64,000 nt of DNA from NCBI RefSeq assembly GCF_000738265.1, contig NZ_JFCQ01000001.1:248001-312000 (forward strand). The letters are read 5' to 3'. Under the pieces are notes generated by a model. The model was not told the origin of the DNA. It worked only from the letters and a program-made list of their open reading frames with translations, and did no database searches. The DNA comes from Corynebacterium jeikeium (GTDB taxonomy: Bacteria > Actinomycetota > Actinomycetes > Mycobacteriales > Mycobacteriaceae). Below, piece by piece: positions 16,268 to 27,219 of this stretch (position 1 is its first letter; each line of letters opens with the position of its first letter). The translations under genes were made by a program, and so were the position numbers.

Positions 16268-17188
16268 ATGAAAACGAAATCCGCGAAGAAAATGGTCGCA
16301 GCGCTGTGCGCCACCGTCCTCACCGCGACAGGGCTCAGCGCCTGCGGCGCCAACGACTCCAAGGACGACAAAGCCGAGGTTCTGACGACCTTCACCATCC
16401 TGGAGGACATCACCGCCAACATCGCTGGCGATACGCTCAAGGTTCGCTCGCTGACCAAGCCCGGCGCGGAAGTTCACGGATACGATCCCTCCCCCAGCGA
16501 CATCGCTGCCGCCTCCGATGCCGAGCTCATCATCGACAACGGCCTAGGCCTGGAGCACTGGCTGAACAAGCTCACCGAAAACAGCAAGGCCAAGCGCGCC
16601 ACCGCCAGCGACGGCGTCAAGCCCATCAAGATCAAGGGCACCGACGATCCGAACCCGCACGCATGGATGAGCCCAACCATCGCGAAGACCTACGTGGACA
16701 ACATCGTTAAGGCCCTCAGCGACCTGCGCCCGGACAACGCGAAGACCTACGAGGACAACGGCAAGAAGTACAAGTCCAAGCTCGACGACGTGCAGTCCGA
16801 ACTACGCGAAGGCCTGGCCTCCCTACCGCACAACCAGCGCGCGCTCATGTCGTGCGAGGGCGCCTTCAGCTACCTCACCCACGATGCGGGCATGAAGGAG
16901 GGCTATATTTGGCCGGTGAACAACGAGGGTGAGATCACCTCTCAGCAGATCACCCAGGCTGCCCAGTTCGTGCGCGACAACCACGTCCCTGCCGTGTTCT
17001 GCGAATCCACCGTTGAACCGGGACCGAAGGAGCAGGTCATGCGCGATACCGGCGCTCGCGACGGCGGGACGCTGTACGTAGACTCGCTCTCTGCAGCCGA
17101 TGGCCCCGTGCCGACCTATCTGGACCTTCTTTCCTATGACGCCAAAACCATCGTCAGCGGACTCACCGGTAAGGACACGAAAAAATAG
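16268..17188 (+). CDS. mntA: Manganese ABC transporter substrate-binding lipoprotein
   Basis: Captures Mn2+ (less likely Zn2+) outside the membrane and hands it to the permease. The ATG at 16268 follows AGAAGGAAAG and gives 306 residues. The signal peptide ends in the lipobox LSAC, so the mature protein is lipid-anchored. Expected metal ligands are visible: His in EVHGYDPSPSD, His in NPHAWMSP, Glu in SCEGAFSYL and Asp in LYVDSLSAADGP. Glutamate at the third position is the pattern of the PsaA/MntC group, whereas ZnuA has histidine there. First gene of a three-gene operon under the MntR operator. Confidence 0.88.
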   Translation: MKTKSAKKMVAALCATVLTATGLSACGANDSKDDKAEVLTTFTILEDITANIAGDTLKVRSLTKPGAEVHGYDPSPSDIAAASDAELIIDNGLGLEHWLNKLTENSKAKRATASDGVKPIKIKGTDDPNPHAWMSPTIAKTYVDNIVKALSDLRPDNAKTYEDNGKKYKSKLDDVQSELREGLASLPHNQRALMSCEGAFSYLTHDAGMKEGYIWPVNNEGEITSQQITQAAQFVRDNHVPAVFCESTVEPGPKEQVMRDTGARDGGTLYVDSLSAADGPVPTYLDLLSYDAKTIVSGLTGKDTKK

Positions 17189-18040
17189 ATGAACCCGCCG
17201 CAATCTTCAGCTCCCCCGGCACTGGCCGTCGACGACGTGCACGTCAAGTACGGCTCCGTCGAGGCGCTCAATGGCGTGACCCTTAACCTTGAGTATGGGC
17301 AGATCACAGCCTTGATTGGCATGAACGGCGCGGGAAAGTCCACGCTCTTCAAAGCCATCATGGGGCTGGTATCGCCCACCCACGGACGGATTTCCATCAA
17401 TTCCGCCACTGACGGTGAAAGCACCGCGGCCGGGAAAAACGGGGCGGTTGCCTACGTCCCTCAGCACGATCACGTCGACTGGAACTTCCCCATCAGTGTC
17501 CGGGAAATCGTTTCCAGCGGGCGGCGCAAAGCACGCTCCAAGGTGGGGCTCCTGCCCCAGGGGTCGGCGCTGCTGGGGTTGAAGAAGTGGCGTCAAGAAA
17601 AAAAGAACAACGACCGCATCGTCGATGAGGCGCTGCGGCAAACCGGCCTGACCGAGCTGCAGGATCGGCCCGTCGGAGCCCTATCCGGCGGACAGCGCAA
17701 GCGCGTGTTCGTGGCGCGCGGCATTGCTCAGGAGGCGAAGATCATGCTGCTGGACGAGCCTTTCGCGGGCGTGGATACACAGTCGCAGTCGCAGATCACC
17801 GCACTGCTGCACGAGCTGGCGGAGGCCGGGACGGCGCTGCTGATCTCCACGCACGACCTGGATCGGCTGCCGGAGCTGTGCGACAACGTGGCGATGCTCA
17901 ATCGTCGGATCATCGCCGAGGGCGCGCTGGATGAAGTGCTGACGGCGGAGAACCTCACCCGCACGTTTAGCACCGACGCGACGGCCGCAATCGCAGGGGC
18001 CGAAGGAACCACGGTAACTATGGGAAAGGAGGCACAGTAA
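17189..18040 (+). CDS. mntB: Manganese ABC transporter ATP-binding protein
   Basis: The ATPase that powers the metal importer. The 283-residue protein shows Walker A GMNGAGKST, the Q-loop YVPQHDHVDW, the ABC signature LSGGQRKRV, Walker B IMLLDEPFAGVD and the switch histidine STHDLD. It begins on the base after the stop of mntA with no gap, and its stop overlaps the start of the permease by one base, so translation is probably coupled. A 40-residue tail follows the ATPase core. Confidence 0.92.
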   Translation: MNPPQSSAPPALAVDDVHVKYGSVEALNGVTLNLEYGQITALIGMNGAGKSTLFKAIMGLVSPTHGRISINSATDGESTAAGKNGAVAYVPQHDHVDWNFPISVREIVSSGRRKARSKVGLLPQGSALLGLKKWRQEKKNNDRIVDEALRQTGLTELQDRPVGALSGGQRKRVFVARGIAQEAKIMLLDEPFAGVDTQSQSQITALLHELAEAGTALLISTHDLDRLPELCDNVAMLNRRIIAEGALDEVLTAENLTRTFSTDATAAIAGAEGTTVTMGKEAQ

Positions 18041-18897
18041 TGAGCACGCTCGCAAGCGTTTTCGACCCGATCCTGTTCCCCTTGAGCTACAGCTTCGTCC
18101 AGCGGGCGGTGCTCGCCGCCAGCGTGATGGCCGTGGTGGCGGGACTGCTGAGCTGCTGGCTAATTCTGGTGGGCTGGTCGCTGCTCGGCGATGCGGTCTC
18201 GCACGCCGTACTGCCAGGCGTGGTGCTGGCCTACATCTTCGGAGCGCCCTTCGCCGTCGGCGCGATGATCGCCGCCCTCATTGCCGTGGGCCTGGTGGGC
18301 TCGGTCAAGGAAAGAACCACGCTGCGGGAAGACACCTCCATCGGCATCATCTTCACCACCTTCTTCGCCCTCGGCCTGGTGTTGCTCTCCGTAACTCCCA
18401 GCGGCACACACCTGCAGGAGATCCTGTTCGGCAACCTGCTGGGCATTACGCAGTCCGCGCTGTGGCAGATCCTGGCCATTGGCGGCATCGCGTTTGTGGT
18501 GCTGCTGGCGAATGCACGCACGTTTACCCTGTGGGCCTTTGACGCCGAACACTCCAGAACCATGGGCTTCAACACGAAGGCCATACGGTGGGCGCTGCTG
18601 GCGTGCCTGGCGTGCGTGGTGGTGGCCAGCGCACAGGCCGTCGGCGTGATCCTGGTGGTAGCAATGCTGATTACCCCCGGCGCGACGGCTTATCTGTGGA
18701 CGAGGCGCTTCCGCCGCATGCTGCTGATCGCGCCGCTGGTGGCGTGGGTGAGCTGCGTGGCGGGCATCCTGCTGAGCTTCAACCTGAATGTCTCCACCGG
18801 CGGCACGATTGTGCTGGTGCAGTCAGGGATCTTCTGCCTGACGTACCTCTTCGCCCCGCGCGAGGGGCTGGTGCGGGCGCTGCTGGCGCGCCGCTAG
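18040..18897 (+). CDS. mntC: Manganese ABC transporter permease
   Basis: Integral membrane subunit of the ABC-3 family, 285 residues with about eight helices. Conserved blocks are GWSLLGDAVSHAVLPGVVLAY near residue 45 and TPGATAYLW near 210. The family's coupling region is at LREDTSIGIIFTTFFALG. Only one permease gene is present, so the transporter is probably a homodimer in the membrane; some corynebacterial mnt operons have two permeases. The stop overlaps the convergent mazG stop within CTAG. Confidence 0.9.
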   Translation: MSTLASVFDPILFPLSYSFVQRAVLAASVMAVVAGLLSCWLILVGWSLLGDAVSHAVLPGVVLAYIFGAPFAVGAMIAALIAVGLVGSVKERTTLREDTSIGIIFTTFFALGLVLLSVTPSGTHLQEILFGNLLGITQSALWQILAIGGIAFVVLLANARTFTLWAFDAEHSRTMGFNTKAIRWALLACLACVVVASAQAVGVILVVAMLITPGATAYLWTRRFRRMLLIAPLVAWVSCVAGILLSFNLNVSTGGTIVLVQSGIFCLTYLFAPREGLVRALLARR

Positions 18898-20186
18898 TTG
18901 CCCTGCTGCTGGGGGTTATGTTGGGTGCGCAGCTTCTCGCGGAACGCCACAACAGCGTCGTGGAGGCGACGCTCTGCCTCACCGGGGCTATCTAGCTCCA
19001 GGCCAACCATCGGGTAGCGGATGTCGGTCGGGATGTCCTTATCCGGGATTCCCCGCTCCCGCGCCTCAGCGATGACGGCCTCCGCTGCGGTCAGGGCGCT
19101 GGTGCCAGTCGAGCCGACAGCTGTGCCAACAGAGCTGGCGGGGACTGCCGGACCTGCCGTTTCAGCGGGCGCTTGGACGGCCGGGAACTGTTCCGCGTGC
19201 GGCTCCTGGCGGGGCTGTGCAGACTGTGCAGGCTGTGCAGGCTCAGCCTGCTTCTCGGCCGCCTTCCGCTCAGCTTCCTTCTTGGCCTCGCTGTAGCGCA
19301 GGTACTCCTCACCGAAACTGCGAATTCGCTGAGCTTCCTCTTCCTTCTTGCCCCCCTCCCATAGGCGATCCTGCTCCTGGCGCGGAACCTGACGCTCGAC
19401 CTCCTCAAACAGGTAGGGGGCGCGGGCGCGCAGCTTCGCAGAAAACGCCCCGGCCACGTGGCCAATGTCGAAGGCACCACGGCGGTTGGCGATCTCTGCG
19501 TGGAAAAGCACCTGCAGCAACACGTCCGACAGCTCGGAGCACAGATCCTGCTCGATCCACTCCGGGCGCGCAGCAGCCTCACCCTCGCCCTCGGGCTTCC
19601 AGCTCTCCATCAGGTCGATGGTGCGAGCCAGCTCCTCTGTTTCCTCCCGCAGGAACTTCACCAGGCTGGTGTGGGTCATGGACTGCTCCCACTCCCCCTG
19701 GCGCAGGGCACGCGCCATCAGCGCCACCGCATCCTCGATCTCATCCATCACGGAAGCCGGAACCTCGGTGCGCGTCGTGCGGCGCAGGCCGGCCACAGCC
19801 GCCGTGTGCTCGTCGGTCCCGACGATCTCACCGTCCACCACGCCATCGCCCGAGTGGGTGATCTCGGCTGCGTCTTCCCCGTCGGTGGCGTCACTAACAG
19901 AAGAGCTACCGGCCTCCAGCTCGCGGGCGGGCTCCATGTGCACCTTTAGGCTCGGCGCAGTGATGAGGTCCTCACCAGCCTCGATGCGGGTAACGACTGC
20001 CTCGTTTTCCAGATCCGTCGTGACGATGATGTCGGACTCATCGACCGTGTGGCCGCCCAGATCCGCAATAACCCAGCGGACGCGGATGGGCACCTCCTCC
20101 GTGTAGCAAACATCTCCACGGAGCAGATCGACGGCCTCCACGGGAATCATCGCGGGGAAACGGGGATCTAGTAGTACGACTGACAT
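18894..20186 (-). CDS. mazG: MazG-type nucleoside triphosphate pyrophosphohydrolase
   Basis: Hydrolyses (d)NTPs, including damaged ones, to monophosphates. The ATG at 20186 (M-S-V-V-L-L) gives 430 residues, far longer than the roughly 120-residue MazG fold. The first 130 or so residues are a poorly recognised N-terminal region. The MazG domain spans about 165-285, with the metal site REETEELARTIDLM and ELSDVLLQVLFHAEI. A linker rich in K, E, A, Q and P (including PAQPAQSAQP) follows, then a conserved-looking C-terminal segment TDIRYPMVGLELDSPGEAE. It is probably translated from the mfd transcript, 25 bases downstream. Confidence 0.83.
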   Translation of the reverse strand: MSVVLLDPRFPAMIPVEAVDLLRGDVCYTEEVPIRVRWVIADLGGHTVDESDIIVTTDLENEAVVTRIEAGEDLITAPSLKVHMEPARELEAGSSSVSDATDGEDAAEITHSGDGVVDGEIVGTDEHTAAVAGLRRTTRTEVPASVMDEIEDAVALMARALRQGEWEQSMTHTSLVKFLREETEELARTIDLMESWKPEGEGEAAARPEWIEQDLCSELSDVLLQVLFHAEIANRRGAFDIGHVAGAFSAKLRARAPYLFEEVERQVPRQEQDRLWEGGKKEEEAQRIRSFGEEYLRYSEAKKEAERKAAEKQAEPAQPAQSAQPRQEPHAEQFPAVQAPAETAGPAVPASSVGTAVGSTGTSALTAAEAVIAEARERGIPDKDIPTDIRYPMVGLELDSPGEAERRLHDAVVAFREKLRTQHNPQQQGN

Positions 20187-20211
20187 GGCGGTTATTCTAG
20201 CGCGTCGGTGT

Positions 20212-23200
20212 TTAGGACGTGCCCTTATCCTTGCCTGAGCCACCCGACATGTTGCGAATCGGGATGCCCGCCAGCTGGGTCAACGCATCGGCGCACCACT
20301 GCACCAGCTCGGTATCACGCAGCGGGACGGCCCGCATTCCCTGACCGCGCTTCGGCGCCGGGATCAGCACGATCTTCGTCGTCGCCCGATAGTTTGCCGC
20401 CGGGAACAGACGCTTCAGGCGCACTTGGGTGGAATCTTGCAGCTCGATGGGGCTGAAGCTGATCTTCGACCCAGTGGCCACGACTTCCGTGACCTGCAGG
20501 TCGCGGCACAGAAGGCGCAGGCGCGAAAGTACCGCGAGCATCTGAATCTGCTCCGGTGGCTCGCCGTAGCGGTCGCGCAGCTCCTCAAGGACCTTCTCTA
20601 TCTGCTCCTCGTCCTGCACCTCCGCGAACTTGCGGTAGGCCTCCAGGCGGAGGCGCTCGGAGGCGACGTACTCGGCCGGGATGTGCGCGTCGATGGGCAG
20701 GTCGATGCGGATCTCCTTCTTCTCCTCCTCCCGGCCGTCGACGGGCTTGCCGTCGGCCATGGCGCGGAAGGCCTCCACTGCCTCGCCGACCAGGCGAACG
20801 TAAAGGTCGAAGCCCACGCCCGCGATGTGGCCGGACTGCTCGGCGCCCAGCACGTTGCCGGCACCGCGCATCTCCAGGTCCTTCATGGCCACGGCCATGC
20901 CCGCGCCCAGGTCGTTGTTCTGGGCGATGGTGGTCAGGCGGTCATAGGAGGTCTCGGTCAGCACCTCACCGCGCGGGTACAGAAAGTAGGCGTAACCGCG
21001 TTCTCGGGAACGCCCCACGCGGCCGCGTAGCTGGTGTAGCTGGGAAAGGCCCATGTGGTGGGCGTTTTCCACTATCAGGGTGTTGGCATTTGCGATGTCC
21101 AGGCCGGTCTCCACGATAGTGGTGCACACCAGCACATCGAACTCGCGATCCCAGAAACCCTTCACCGTGGTCTCCAGCTGCTCCTCGCTCATCTGGCCGT
21201 GGGCGACAACCACGCGGGCCTCCGGCACCAGGCGGCGAATGTCTGCGGCGGTTTGCTCAATGCTGCGAACCTTGTTGTGCACGTAGAACACCTGGCCGTC
21301 ACGCAGCAGCTCGCGGCGGATAGCCGCAGCCACGTGCTTATCCTCCTGCGCGCCGACGTAGGTCAGCACCGGGTGGCGGTCCTCTGGCGGGGTGAGGATC
21401 GTCGACATCTCGCGGATACCCGCCATCGACATCTCCAACGTGCGGGGAATCGGGGTCGCGGACATCGTCAGCACGTCCACGTGGGTACGCAGTGATTTGA
21501 TGTGCTCCTTGTGCTCCACACCGAAGCGCTGCTCCTCGTCCACGATGATCAGCCCCAGGTTCTTCCAGTGCACACCCGTCTGCAACAGGCGGTGGGTGCC
21601 GATCACGATGTCCACGGTGCCGTCGGCCATGCCAGCGATGACCTTCTTGGACTCCGCCGGGGTGGTAAAGCGGGACAGCTCCTTGATGGTGGTGGGAAAG
21701 TCCTGCATGCGCTCGCTGAACGTGTTGTAGTGCTGCTGCGCCAACAGGGTCGTCGGCACCAGCACGGCCACCTGCTTGCCCGACTGCACGGCCTTAAACG
21801 CCGCGCGCACCGCAACCTCGGTCTTGCCGTAGCCCACGTCGCCGACGATCACGCGGTCCATCGGCACCGGCTTTTCCATGTCGGCCTTCACGGCCTCGAT
21901 GGCGTTGCACTGATCCTCGGTTTCGGTGAACGGGAAGGCATCTTCCATCTCCCGCTGCCAGGGCGTATCTGGTGCAAAGGCGTAGCCCGGCGCGGCCTGG
22001 CGGCTGGCGTAAAGCTGCACCAACTCGCCCGCGATCTCCCGCACCGCACCGCGGGCCTTGCGCTTGGTGTTCTTCCAATCCGCGCCACCCATCTTCGACA
22101 GCGAGGGCTTCTCCCCACCGACGTAGCGCGACAACATATCCAGCTGATCCATCGGCACGTACAGCTGATCGCCCGGCCCACCCCGCTTGCTGGGGGCGTA
22201 CTCCAGCACCAGGTATTCGCGGCGGGAGGCATCCGGCCCCTTGCCCACCGTGCGTTCCGTCATCTTCACGAACTTGCCAATGCCATGGGAATCGTGCACC
22301 ACCAGATCGCCCGGCTCCAGCGCCAGCGGGTCCACGCGATTGCGCTTCTTGGCGGGCTTGCGCTTGCCCGTGGCCTTCGCGTCCACGCGGTTGCCCGTCA
22401 GGTCCGTTTCCGTGAAAAACAGCAGGCTGGGGCGCTTGTCATCCCCGGCGAAGGGGAACACCAGCCCCTCAAAGGCCACAGCGTGATAGATGCTCACCTG
22501 GCGGGGTGCGGGCTCGTCGGCGGTGGTGTGCTTGGACTTCTTGATCCGCCCCAGGCCACGGCTACCACTGAGGTCCACTCCGATCGCCTCGGCCGCAATG
22601 CCGGCCTCCTGGAAGCGCCGCAGCATGCGAGCCGCCACGGCCGGGGTCGGGGCGGCGAAGGCCACCCTTCCGCCGGATTCCACGCGCTTGCGGATGTCGC
22701 TCATCAGCGCGCCGATGGCCTCCATCTCGCCGTGCGGTCGGGGCGCCGAGTCGTAGTTGAGTTCTAAAACGTCGGAAGTGTCGGCGTCAAAATCCGCCAT
22801 CCCGAGCGTAGACAGCGTCCACCAGGGCCGCCCCAGCTTCTGCTGCACCTTCTGTACCGCGTCGATCGAAAGATAAGCCACGCCCTCCATCGGCGCCGAG
22901 CCGCCCATAGCGGCGACATCCCAGCCTGCCTCCAGGAATTGCTGGCCGGTTTCGCGCAGGTCGTGGGCGCGGCGTTCGACGGCCGCGGGCGCCATCACCA
23001 GCGTGTGCGTACCTTCCGGCATGAGCTCCGGCAGCGCCACCAGCTCGGCCGTGTGCAGCGCCGGGATCAGCGATTCCATCCCCTGCACCTGGATTTTCTG
23101 GCTGATCTTGTCGAGGATCTCGGCCAGCTCCGCGTTGCCAGCGTGTTCTTGGGCAAGGTTTTTTGCTTTGGACGCCACCTCGTCCGTCACAATCAATTCC

Positions 23201-23931
23201 CGGCACGCGTAAACCATCACCTCGTCGGGCTCTACCCCAGGGATGGTCCGCTGGTCGCCGACGCTAAAGGCGCGCACCTCCGTGATTTCGTCACCCCAGA
23301 AGTCCACGCGGACGGGCATCTCCTCGGTCGCGGGGAAGATATCCACAATGCCGCCGCGGATGGCGAAGTGGCCGCGTTTGCCCACCACATCGACGTGGGT
23401 GTAGCCGAGCTCCTGCAGTCGGTGGGTCAGGGAATCGAAGTCTATCTCCTCCCCTGCCTTCAGCCGCACGGGGGTGACCTCGCCCAGGTTGGACTGCACG
23501 GGCTGCACCGCCGCGCGCGTTGGAGCCACCACGACCTGCAGGTTCTCGTCGCCCTCGTGCAGGCGGCGCAGCACGCGCATGCGGGTGGAGACCGTCTCCA
23601 CAGCCGGGGACAGCTTCTCGTGCGGCAGGGTCTCCCACGAAGGGAACAGTTCCACGCGATCCCCCAGCATGTAGCGCAGCACCGTGGTGAGATCCTGGGC
23701 CTGGCGCCCCGTGGCCGTGACCACCAGCAGCGGAGTACGCTGCGCCAGTGTGCCGACAACGAAAGGCCACGCGCCCTCGGGGGCCTGCATGTGCAGGGAA
23801 CCCTCCCCCAGGTGCGTCATCATCCCGCGCAGTTTCCCGTCCTGCGCGGTGGCTTTCAGCAGCCCCGCCAGGCTGGGCGCCGGTTTCGACGAAGGGTTGG
23901 CGTTGGCTTGCGACGTGGCTGTCTGACTCAT
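20212..23931 (-). CDS. mfd: Transcription-repair coupling factor Mfd
   Basis: Displaces RNA polymerase stalled at DNA lesions and recruits UvrA. The ATG at 23931 (M-S-Q-T-A) gives 1239 residues, the usual length. From the N-terminus come the UvrB-homology region ([25 protein letters not shown]) and the RNA polymerase interaction domain ([18 protein letters not shown], about 590-660). The RecG-like translocase follows, with Walker [12 protein letters not shown], the DEEQ box [13 protein letters not shown] and motif [19 protein letters not shown]. The C-terminal TRCF domain ends the protein. mazG follows on the same strand; tRNA-Gln diverges upstream. Confidence 0.97.
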   Translation of the reverse strand: MSQTATSQANANPSSKPAPSLAGLLKATAQDGKLRGMMTHLGEGSLHMQAPEGAWPFVVGTLAQRTPLLVVTATGRQAQDLTTVLRYMLGDRVELFPSWETLPHEKLSPAVETVSTRMRVLRRLHEGDENLQVVVAPTRAAVQPVQSNLGEVTPVRLKAGEEIDFDSLTHRLQELGYTHVDVVGKRGHFAIRGGIVDIFPATEEMPVRVDFWGDEITEVRAFSVGDQRTIPGVEPDEVMVYACRELIVTDEVASKAKNLAQEHAGNAELAEILDKISQKIQVQGMESLIPALHTAELVALPELMPEGTHTLVMAPAAVERRAHDLRETGQQFLEAGWDVAAMGGSAPMEGVAYLSIDAVQKVQQKLGRPWWTLSTLGMADFDADTSDVLELNYDSAPRPHGEMEAIGALMSDIRKRVESGGRVAFAAPTPAVAARMLRRFQEAGIAAEAIGVDLSGSRGLGRIKKSKHTTADEPAPRQVSIYHAVAFEGLVFPFAGDDKRPSLLFFTETDLTGNRVDAKATGKRKPAKKRNRVDPLALEPGDLVVHDSHGIGKFVKMTERTVGKGPDASRREYLVLEYAPSKRGGPGDQLYVPMDQLDMLSRYVGGEKPSLSKMGGADWKNTKRKARGAVREIAGELVQLYASRQAAPGYAFAPDTPWQREMEDAFPFTETEDQCNAIEAVKADMEKPVPMDRVIVGDVGYGKTEVAVRAAFKAVQSGKQVAVLVPTTLLAQQHYNTFSERMQDFPTTIKELSRFTTPAESKKVIAGMADGTVDIVIGTHRLLQTGVHWKNLGLIIVDEEQRFGVEHKEHIKSLRTHVDVLTMSATPIPRTLEMSMAGIREMSTILTPPEDRHPVLTYVGAQEDKHVAAAIRRELLRDGQVFYVHNKVRSIEQTAADIRRLVPEARVVVAHGQMSEEQLETTVKGFWDREFDVLVCTTIVETGLDIANANTLIVENAHHMGLSQLHQLRGRVGRSRERGYAYFLYPRGEVLTETSYDRLTTIAQNNDLGAGMAVAMKDLEMRGAGNVLGAEQSGHIAGVGFDLYVRLVGEAVEAFRAMADGKPVDGREEEKKEIRIDLPIDAHIPAEYVASERLRLEAYRKFAEVQDEEQIEKVLEELRDRYGEPPEQIQMLAVLSRLRLLCRDLQVTEVVATGSKISFSPIELQDSTQVRLKRLFPAANYRATTKIVLIPAPKRGQGMRAVPLRDTELVQWCADALTQLAGIPIRNMSGGSGKDKGTS

Positions 23932-24021
23932 GGCCAACAGTCTATCTTCCGCACCACCCTGCGGTTTATGCGCCCGGTTGGGTGTGCTGTAAAGTGTTCG
24001 CTGCACATCAATATGTGCGCT

Positions 24022-24093
24022 TCTCCCATGGTGTAATTGGCAACACTACGGTTTTTGGTACCGTCATTCTAGGTTCGAGTCCTGGTGGGAGAG
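24022..24093 (+). tRNA. tRNA-Gln (anticodon UUG)
   Basis: The acceptor TCTCCCA pairs with TGGGAGA. The anticodon stem ACGGT/ACCGT holds TTTTGGT, anticodon UUG. The T stem is CTAGG/CCTGG with the TTCGAGT loop. The discriminator is G, as expected for glutamine; CCA is not encoded. A T-run (GCTTTTTCTTTT) follows and may terminate transcription. A -10 like TAAAGT lies at 23990. Confidence 0.95.
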
Positions 24094-24121
24094 CTTTTTC
24101 TTTTGGAGGGTGGGGCGATAC

Positions 24122-25504
24122 ATGTCCGACAAGTCCAGCACAGATTCCAGTAGGTTCTGGCACACATTCACCACGAAATTCATCGGCACACCACCCGAGA
24201 GCGACCTGAAGCACGTCGAGGAAAACGCGGGTCGCTATTCCCTGGGCTTCGGCACGCAGAACATCGGCGATCAGATCGTTTCTGCGAAGACGGTTCTGCC
24301 GTGGTTCCTGTCGGTCGTCGCCGCCCCGGCGTGGGTCATTCCACTGCTGGTGCCGATCCGCGAGTCCGGTTCAATGCTGCCGCAGGCCCTGTTCCGCCCG
24401 TGACTGCAGACGAAGACCTCGCGGTTGGGTTTCATGCTCATCGGCACGCTTGGCCAGGCGCTGGCGTGCGCGATCATGGTCGCCGCAGCACTTCTGACCG
24501 ATGGATTGCTGGCCGGGTTAATCATCCTGCTCGCCCTCGCTCTGCTGTCCACCTGCCGTTCTTTGGTTTCGCTGACCAGTAAAGATATCGCCGGGCGCAC
24601 CGTGCCGAAGGGCTTCCGCGGGCGCCTGACCGGTTTTGCTACCACCCTGTCCGGCGCAGTGGCGATCCTGGTGGGTGTGGCCATTCAGGCCGCCCGTGGG
24701 GAGCTCACCCCTACCCTCTTCGCAATCCTTTTCGCCATCGCCGCTGTCTCCTGGTTGGCCAGCGCATGGCTGTTTAAGGGGATCCGGGAGGGCGTCACTA
24801 AACAAGAAGAAAAAGACCTGCCACAGGGCACGAACTACGTACGCGATGTGGTCGACGACATCGTGGACCTCGTAGGTTCTGACCGCAACTTTAGGCGCTT
24901 CGTGCTGGTCCGTTCGCTGCTGTTGGCCTCCGCGCTATCGCCGACGTTCCTGGTCACTATGGCGAACCAGCAAAGCGCCGCGGAGGAATCCTCACTGGCC
25001 AGCGCCATTTTCACGGGCCTGGGCACCTTCGTTATCGCCGCTGGCGTGGCCTCGTTGCTCGCGGGCAGGGTCTCGGGCTGGCTGTCGGATGTGAGCTCCC
25101 GCAACACCCTGTCCGGCGCCGCGCTGTTGGCCACGATCGTCCTGATCGTCACTGTGGTGCTGGGTTATGTTTCTTCTCTTAGTGACGCCCACGCGTGGAC
25201 CACTGCCCTGGTGTGGTGGCTCCCCATCGCGTTCTTCATCATTTCGCTTGCCCACGCTGCGATTAGGGTCGCCCGCTCCACCTATATCGTCGACATGGCA
25301 GAGGGCACGCAGCGCACCCGCTATGTGTCGGTAGCCAACACACTAATGGGCGTGTTGCTGCTGATCGTGGGTGCGCTGACCAGTGTGCTGGCTCTGCTTT
25401 CCCCGGAGGTCGCGCTGGCCGCGCTGGCTCTTTTCGGCCTGCTGGGCGCAGCCCTGTCCAAGAGCTTGCCGGAGGTATCGGTGGGCAAAAGCGAGATTTC
25501 TTAA
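24122..25504 (+). pseudogene. MFS transporter interrupted by an in-frame TGA
   Basis: Two open segments in the same frame (24122-24403 and on to 25504) together make a 460-codon major facilitator protein with about twelve membrane helices. They are separated only by TGA at 24401-24403. The context reads F-R-P-stop-L-Q-T-K-T-S-R, where TGG (Trp) is the obvious ancestral codon. The ATG at 24122 is preceded by GGAGGGTGGGG. No frameshift or other stop is seen downstream, so the lesion is recent, a sequencing error, or read through. An internal start at 24425 could make a truncated protein lacking the first helices. Confidence 0.8.
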
Positions 25505-25591
25505 ACGCTCGCGGGCGACCCTCACCGACGCGGCGGCGAAGCGACGCTATGCTGGAATTCGCTTTAACCGAAAGTAAGGAATGCCAACAAC

Positions 25592-27109
25592 GTGACTGAT
25601 GCTGCACAGAACCCCGAAGCTCACCCGAAGGCCCAAGACAAGCCTGTGGCAGTGATCGTGCTGGCCGCTGGGGCGGGTACGCGGATGAAGTCCGCAACCC
25701 AAAAGACCCTGCACTCCATCGGCGGTCGCACCCTCCTTTCCCACAGCCTGCACGCCGCCGCCGGCATCGACCCGGCCCGCATCGTTGCTGTTATCGGCCA
25801 TGGGCGCGACCAGGTCGGCCCGGCTGTAGCCGAGGTATCCAAGCAGCTGGGGCGTGAGATCGATACGGCTGTCCAGGAACAGCAGAACGGCACCGGCCAC
25901 GCCGTGCAGTGCGCGATGGAGGCACTGGAGGGCTTCGAGGGCACCGTCGTGGTCACCAACGCGGACGTTCCACTACTTTCACCCGATACCCTGCGGGAAC
26001 TCACCGCCACCCATAATGGCGCGAGCGTAACCGTGCTGTCCGTCCACCAGGACAACCCCACCGGGTACGGCCGCATCTTGCGCACCAACGACGGCATGGT
26101 CACCGCCATCGTCGAGGAAAAGGACGCGACGGAGAAGCAGAAGGCAATTACCGAGGTCAACTCTGGCGTGTTCGCCTTCGATGCTGCAATTCTGCGCGAC
26201 GGCTTGGCGCAGTTGAATACCGATAACGCCCAGGGCGAGCTGTACCTGACCGACGTTCTGAGCATCGCCCGTCGAGCGGGCCACCCCGTGCGTGCCCACA
26301 TCGCCGCCGATGCGGCGGAACTGGCGGGCGTCAACGACCGCGTACAGCTAGCCGCCGCAGGCGCCGAGCTCAACCGCCGCACCGTAACCGCCGCAATGCG
26401 TGGCGGGGCGACCATCGTGGATCCGGCGACGACCTGGATCGACGTGGATGTAAAGGTCGGCCAGGACGTGACCATCCTGCCGGGCACCCAGCTGCTGGGC
26501 ACCACGACCATCGCCGACAATGCGCAGATCGGACCGGATACCACGCTGGAGAATGTCACGGTCGGCGAGGGCGCACACGTAGTGCGCACCCACGGCTTTG
26601 ATTCCACCATCGGCCCGCGTGCCGAGGTCGGCCCTTACACCTACATCCGCCCCGGCACGGTGCTGGGCGAAGAGGGCAAGCTCGGCGGCTTCGTCGAAGC
26701 CAAGAAGGCGAACATCGGGCGGGGCTCCAAGGTTCCGCACCTGACGTACGTCGGCGATGCAACGATCGGCGAATACTCCAACATCGGTGCCTCCAGCGTG
26801 TTCGTGAACTACGACGGCGTGAACAAGCACCACACCACCGTGGGCTCCCACGTGCGCACCGGCTCGGATTCGATGTTTATCGCCCCGGTCGTTGTGGGCG
26901 ATGGCGCGTACTCTGGTGCCGGCACCGTGATCAAGGAGGATGTACCTCCGGGAGCACTGGTGGTCTCCGGCGGAAAGCAGCGAAACGTCGAGGGTTGGGT
27001 CGCTAAGAAGCGCCCCGGCACCCCGGCAGCTGAAGCCGGGGAAGCCGCCGCCAAGCGCGTGGCCGAAGGCGGTTCGCCAGCCTCCACGCCACAAGCTGAC
27101 CAGCAGTAG
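25592..27109 (+). CDS. glmU: Bifunctional GlmU (GlcNAc-1-P uridylyltransferase / GlcN-1-P acetyltransferase)
   Basis: Makes UDP-GlcNAc for peptidoglycan. The 505 residues comprise an N-terminal pyrophosphorylase domain with [22 protein letters not shown] and [10 protein letters not shown] left-handed beta-helix acetyltransferase follows (about 265-465), with hexapeptide repeats and the active-site blocks [17 protein letters not shown] and [10 protein letters not shown]. The tail is rich in A, E and P. The start is GTG at 25592 with AAGGA twelve bases upstream; the ATG at 25581 is out of frame. It precedes prs, a conserved order in many bacteria. Confidence 0.96.
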   Translation: MTDAAQNPEAHPKAQDKPVAVIVLAAGAGTRMKSATQKTLHSIGGRTLLSHSLHAAAGIDPARIVAVIGHGRDQVGPAVAEVSKQLGREIDTAVQEQQNGTGHAVQCAMEALEGFEGTVVVTNADVPLLSPDTLRELTATHNGASVTVLSVHQDNPTGYGRILRTNDGMVTAIVEEKDATEKQKAITEVNSGVFAFDAAILRDGLAQLNTDNAQGELYLTDVLSIARRAGHPVRAHIAADAAELAGVNDRVQLAAAGAELNRRTVTAAMRGGATIVDPATTWIDVDVKVGQDVTILPGTQLLGTTTIADNAQIGPDTTLENVTVGEGAHVVRTHGFDSTIGPRAEVGPYTYIRPGTVLGEEGKLGGFVEAKKANIGRGSKVPHLTYVGDATIGEYSNIGASSVFVNYDGVNKHHTTVGSHVRTGSDSMFIAPVVVGDGAYSGAGTVIKEDVPPGALVVSGGKQRNVEGWVAKKRPGTPAAEAGEAAAKRVAEGGSPASTPQADQQ

Positions 27110-27129
27110 CGCACTCCGCCGCTCTGGTT

Positions 27130-27170
27130 TTGTTGATATCTTTGGGCGCGACCTAAAATGGGGAGCGCCC
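27130..27170 (+). promoter_or_regulatory. Candidate prs promoter within a hairpin
   Basis: TAAAAT (27154-27159) is a good -10, with TTGTTG (27130) or TTGATA (27133) upstream as a -35 at 18 or 15 bp. The arms GGGCGC (27144-27149) and GCGCCC (27165-27170) flank the -10, which could be an operator or a short glmU terminator. Confidence 0.4.
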
Positions 27171-27219
27171 TATTAAAAGGTGAATAGTCCAGCTCTTCGA
27201 CCGGAAGGTTAAAGCACAA

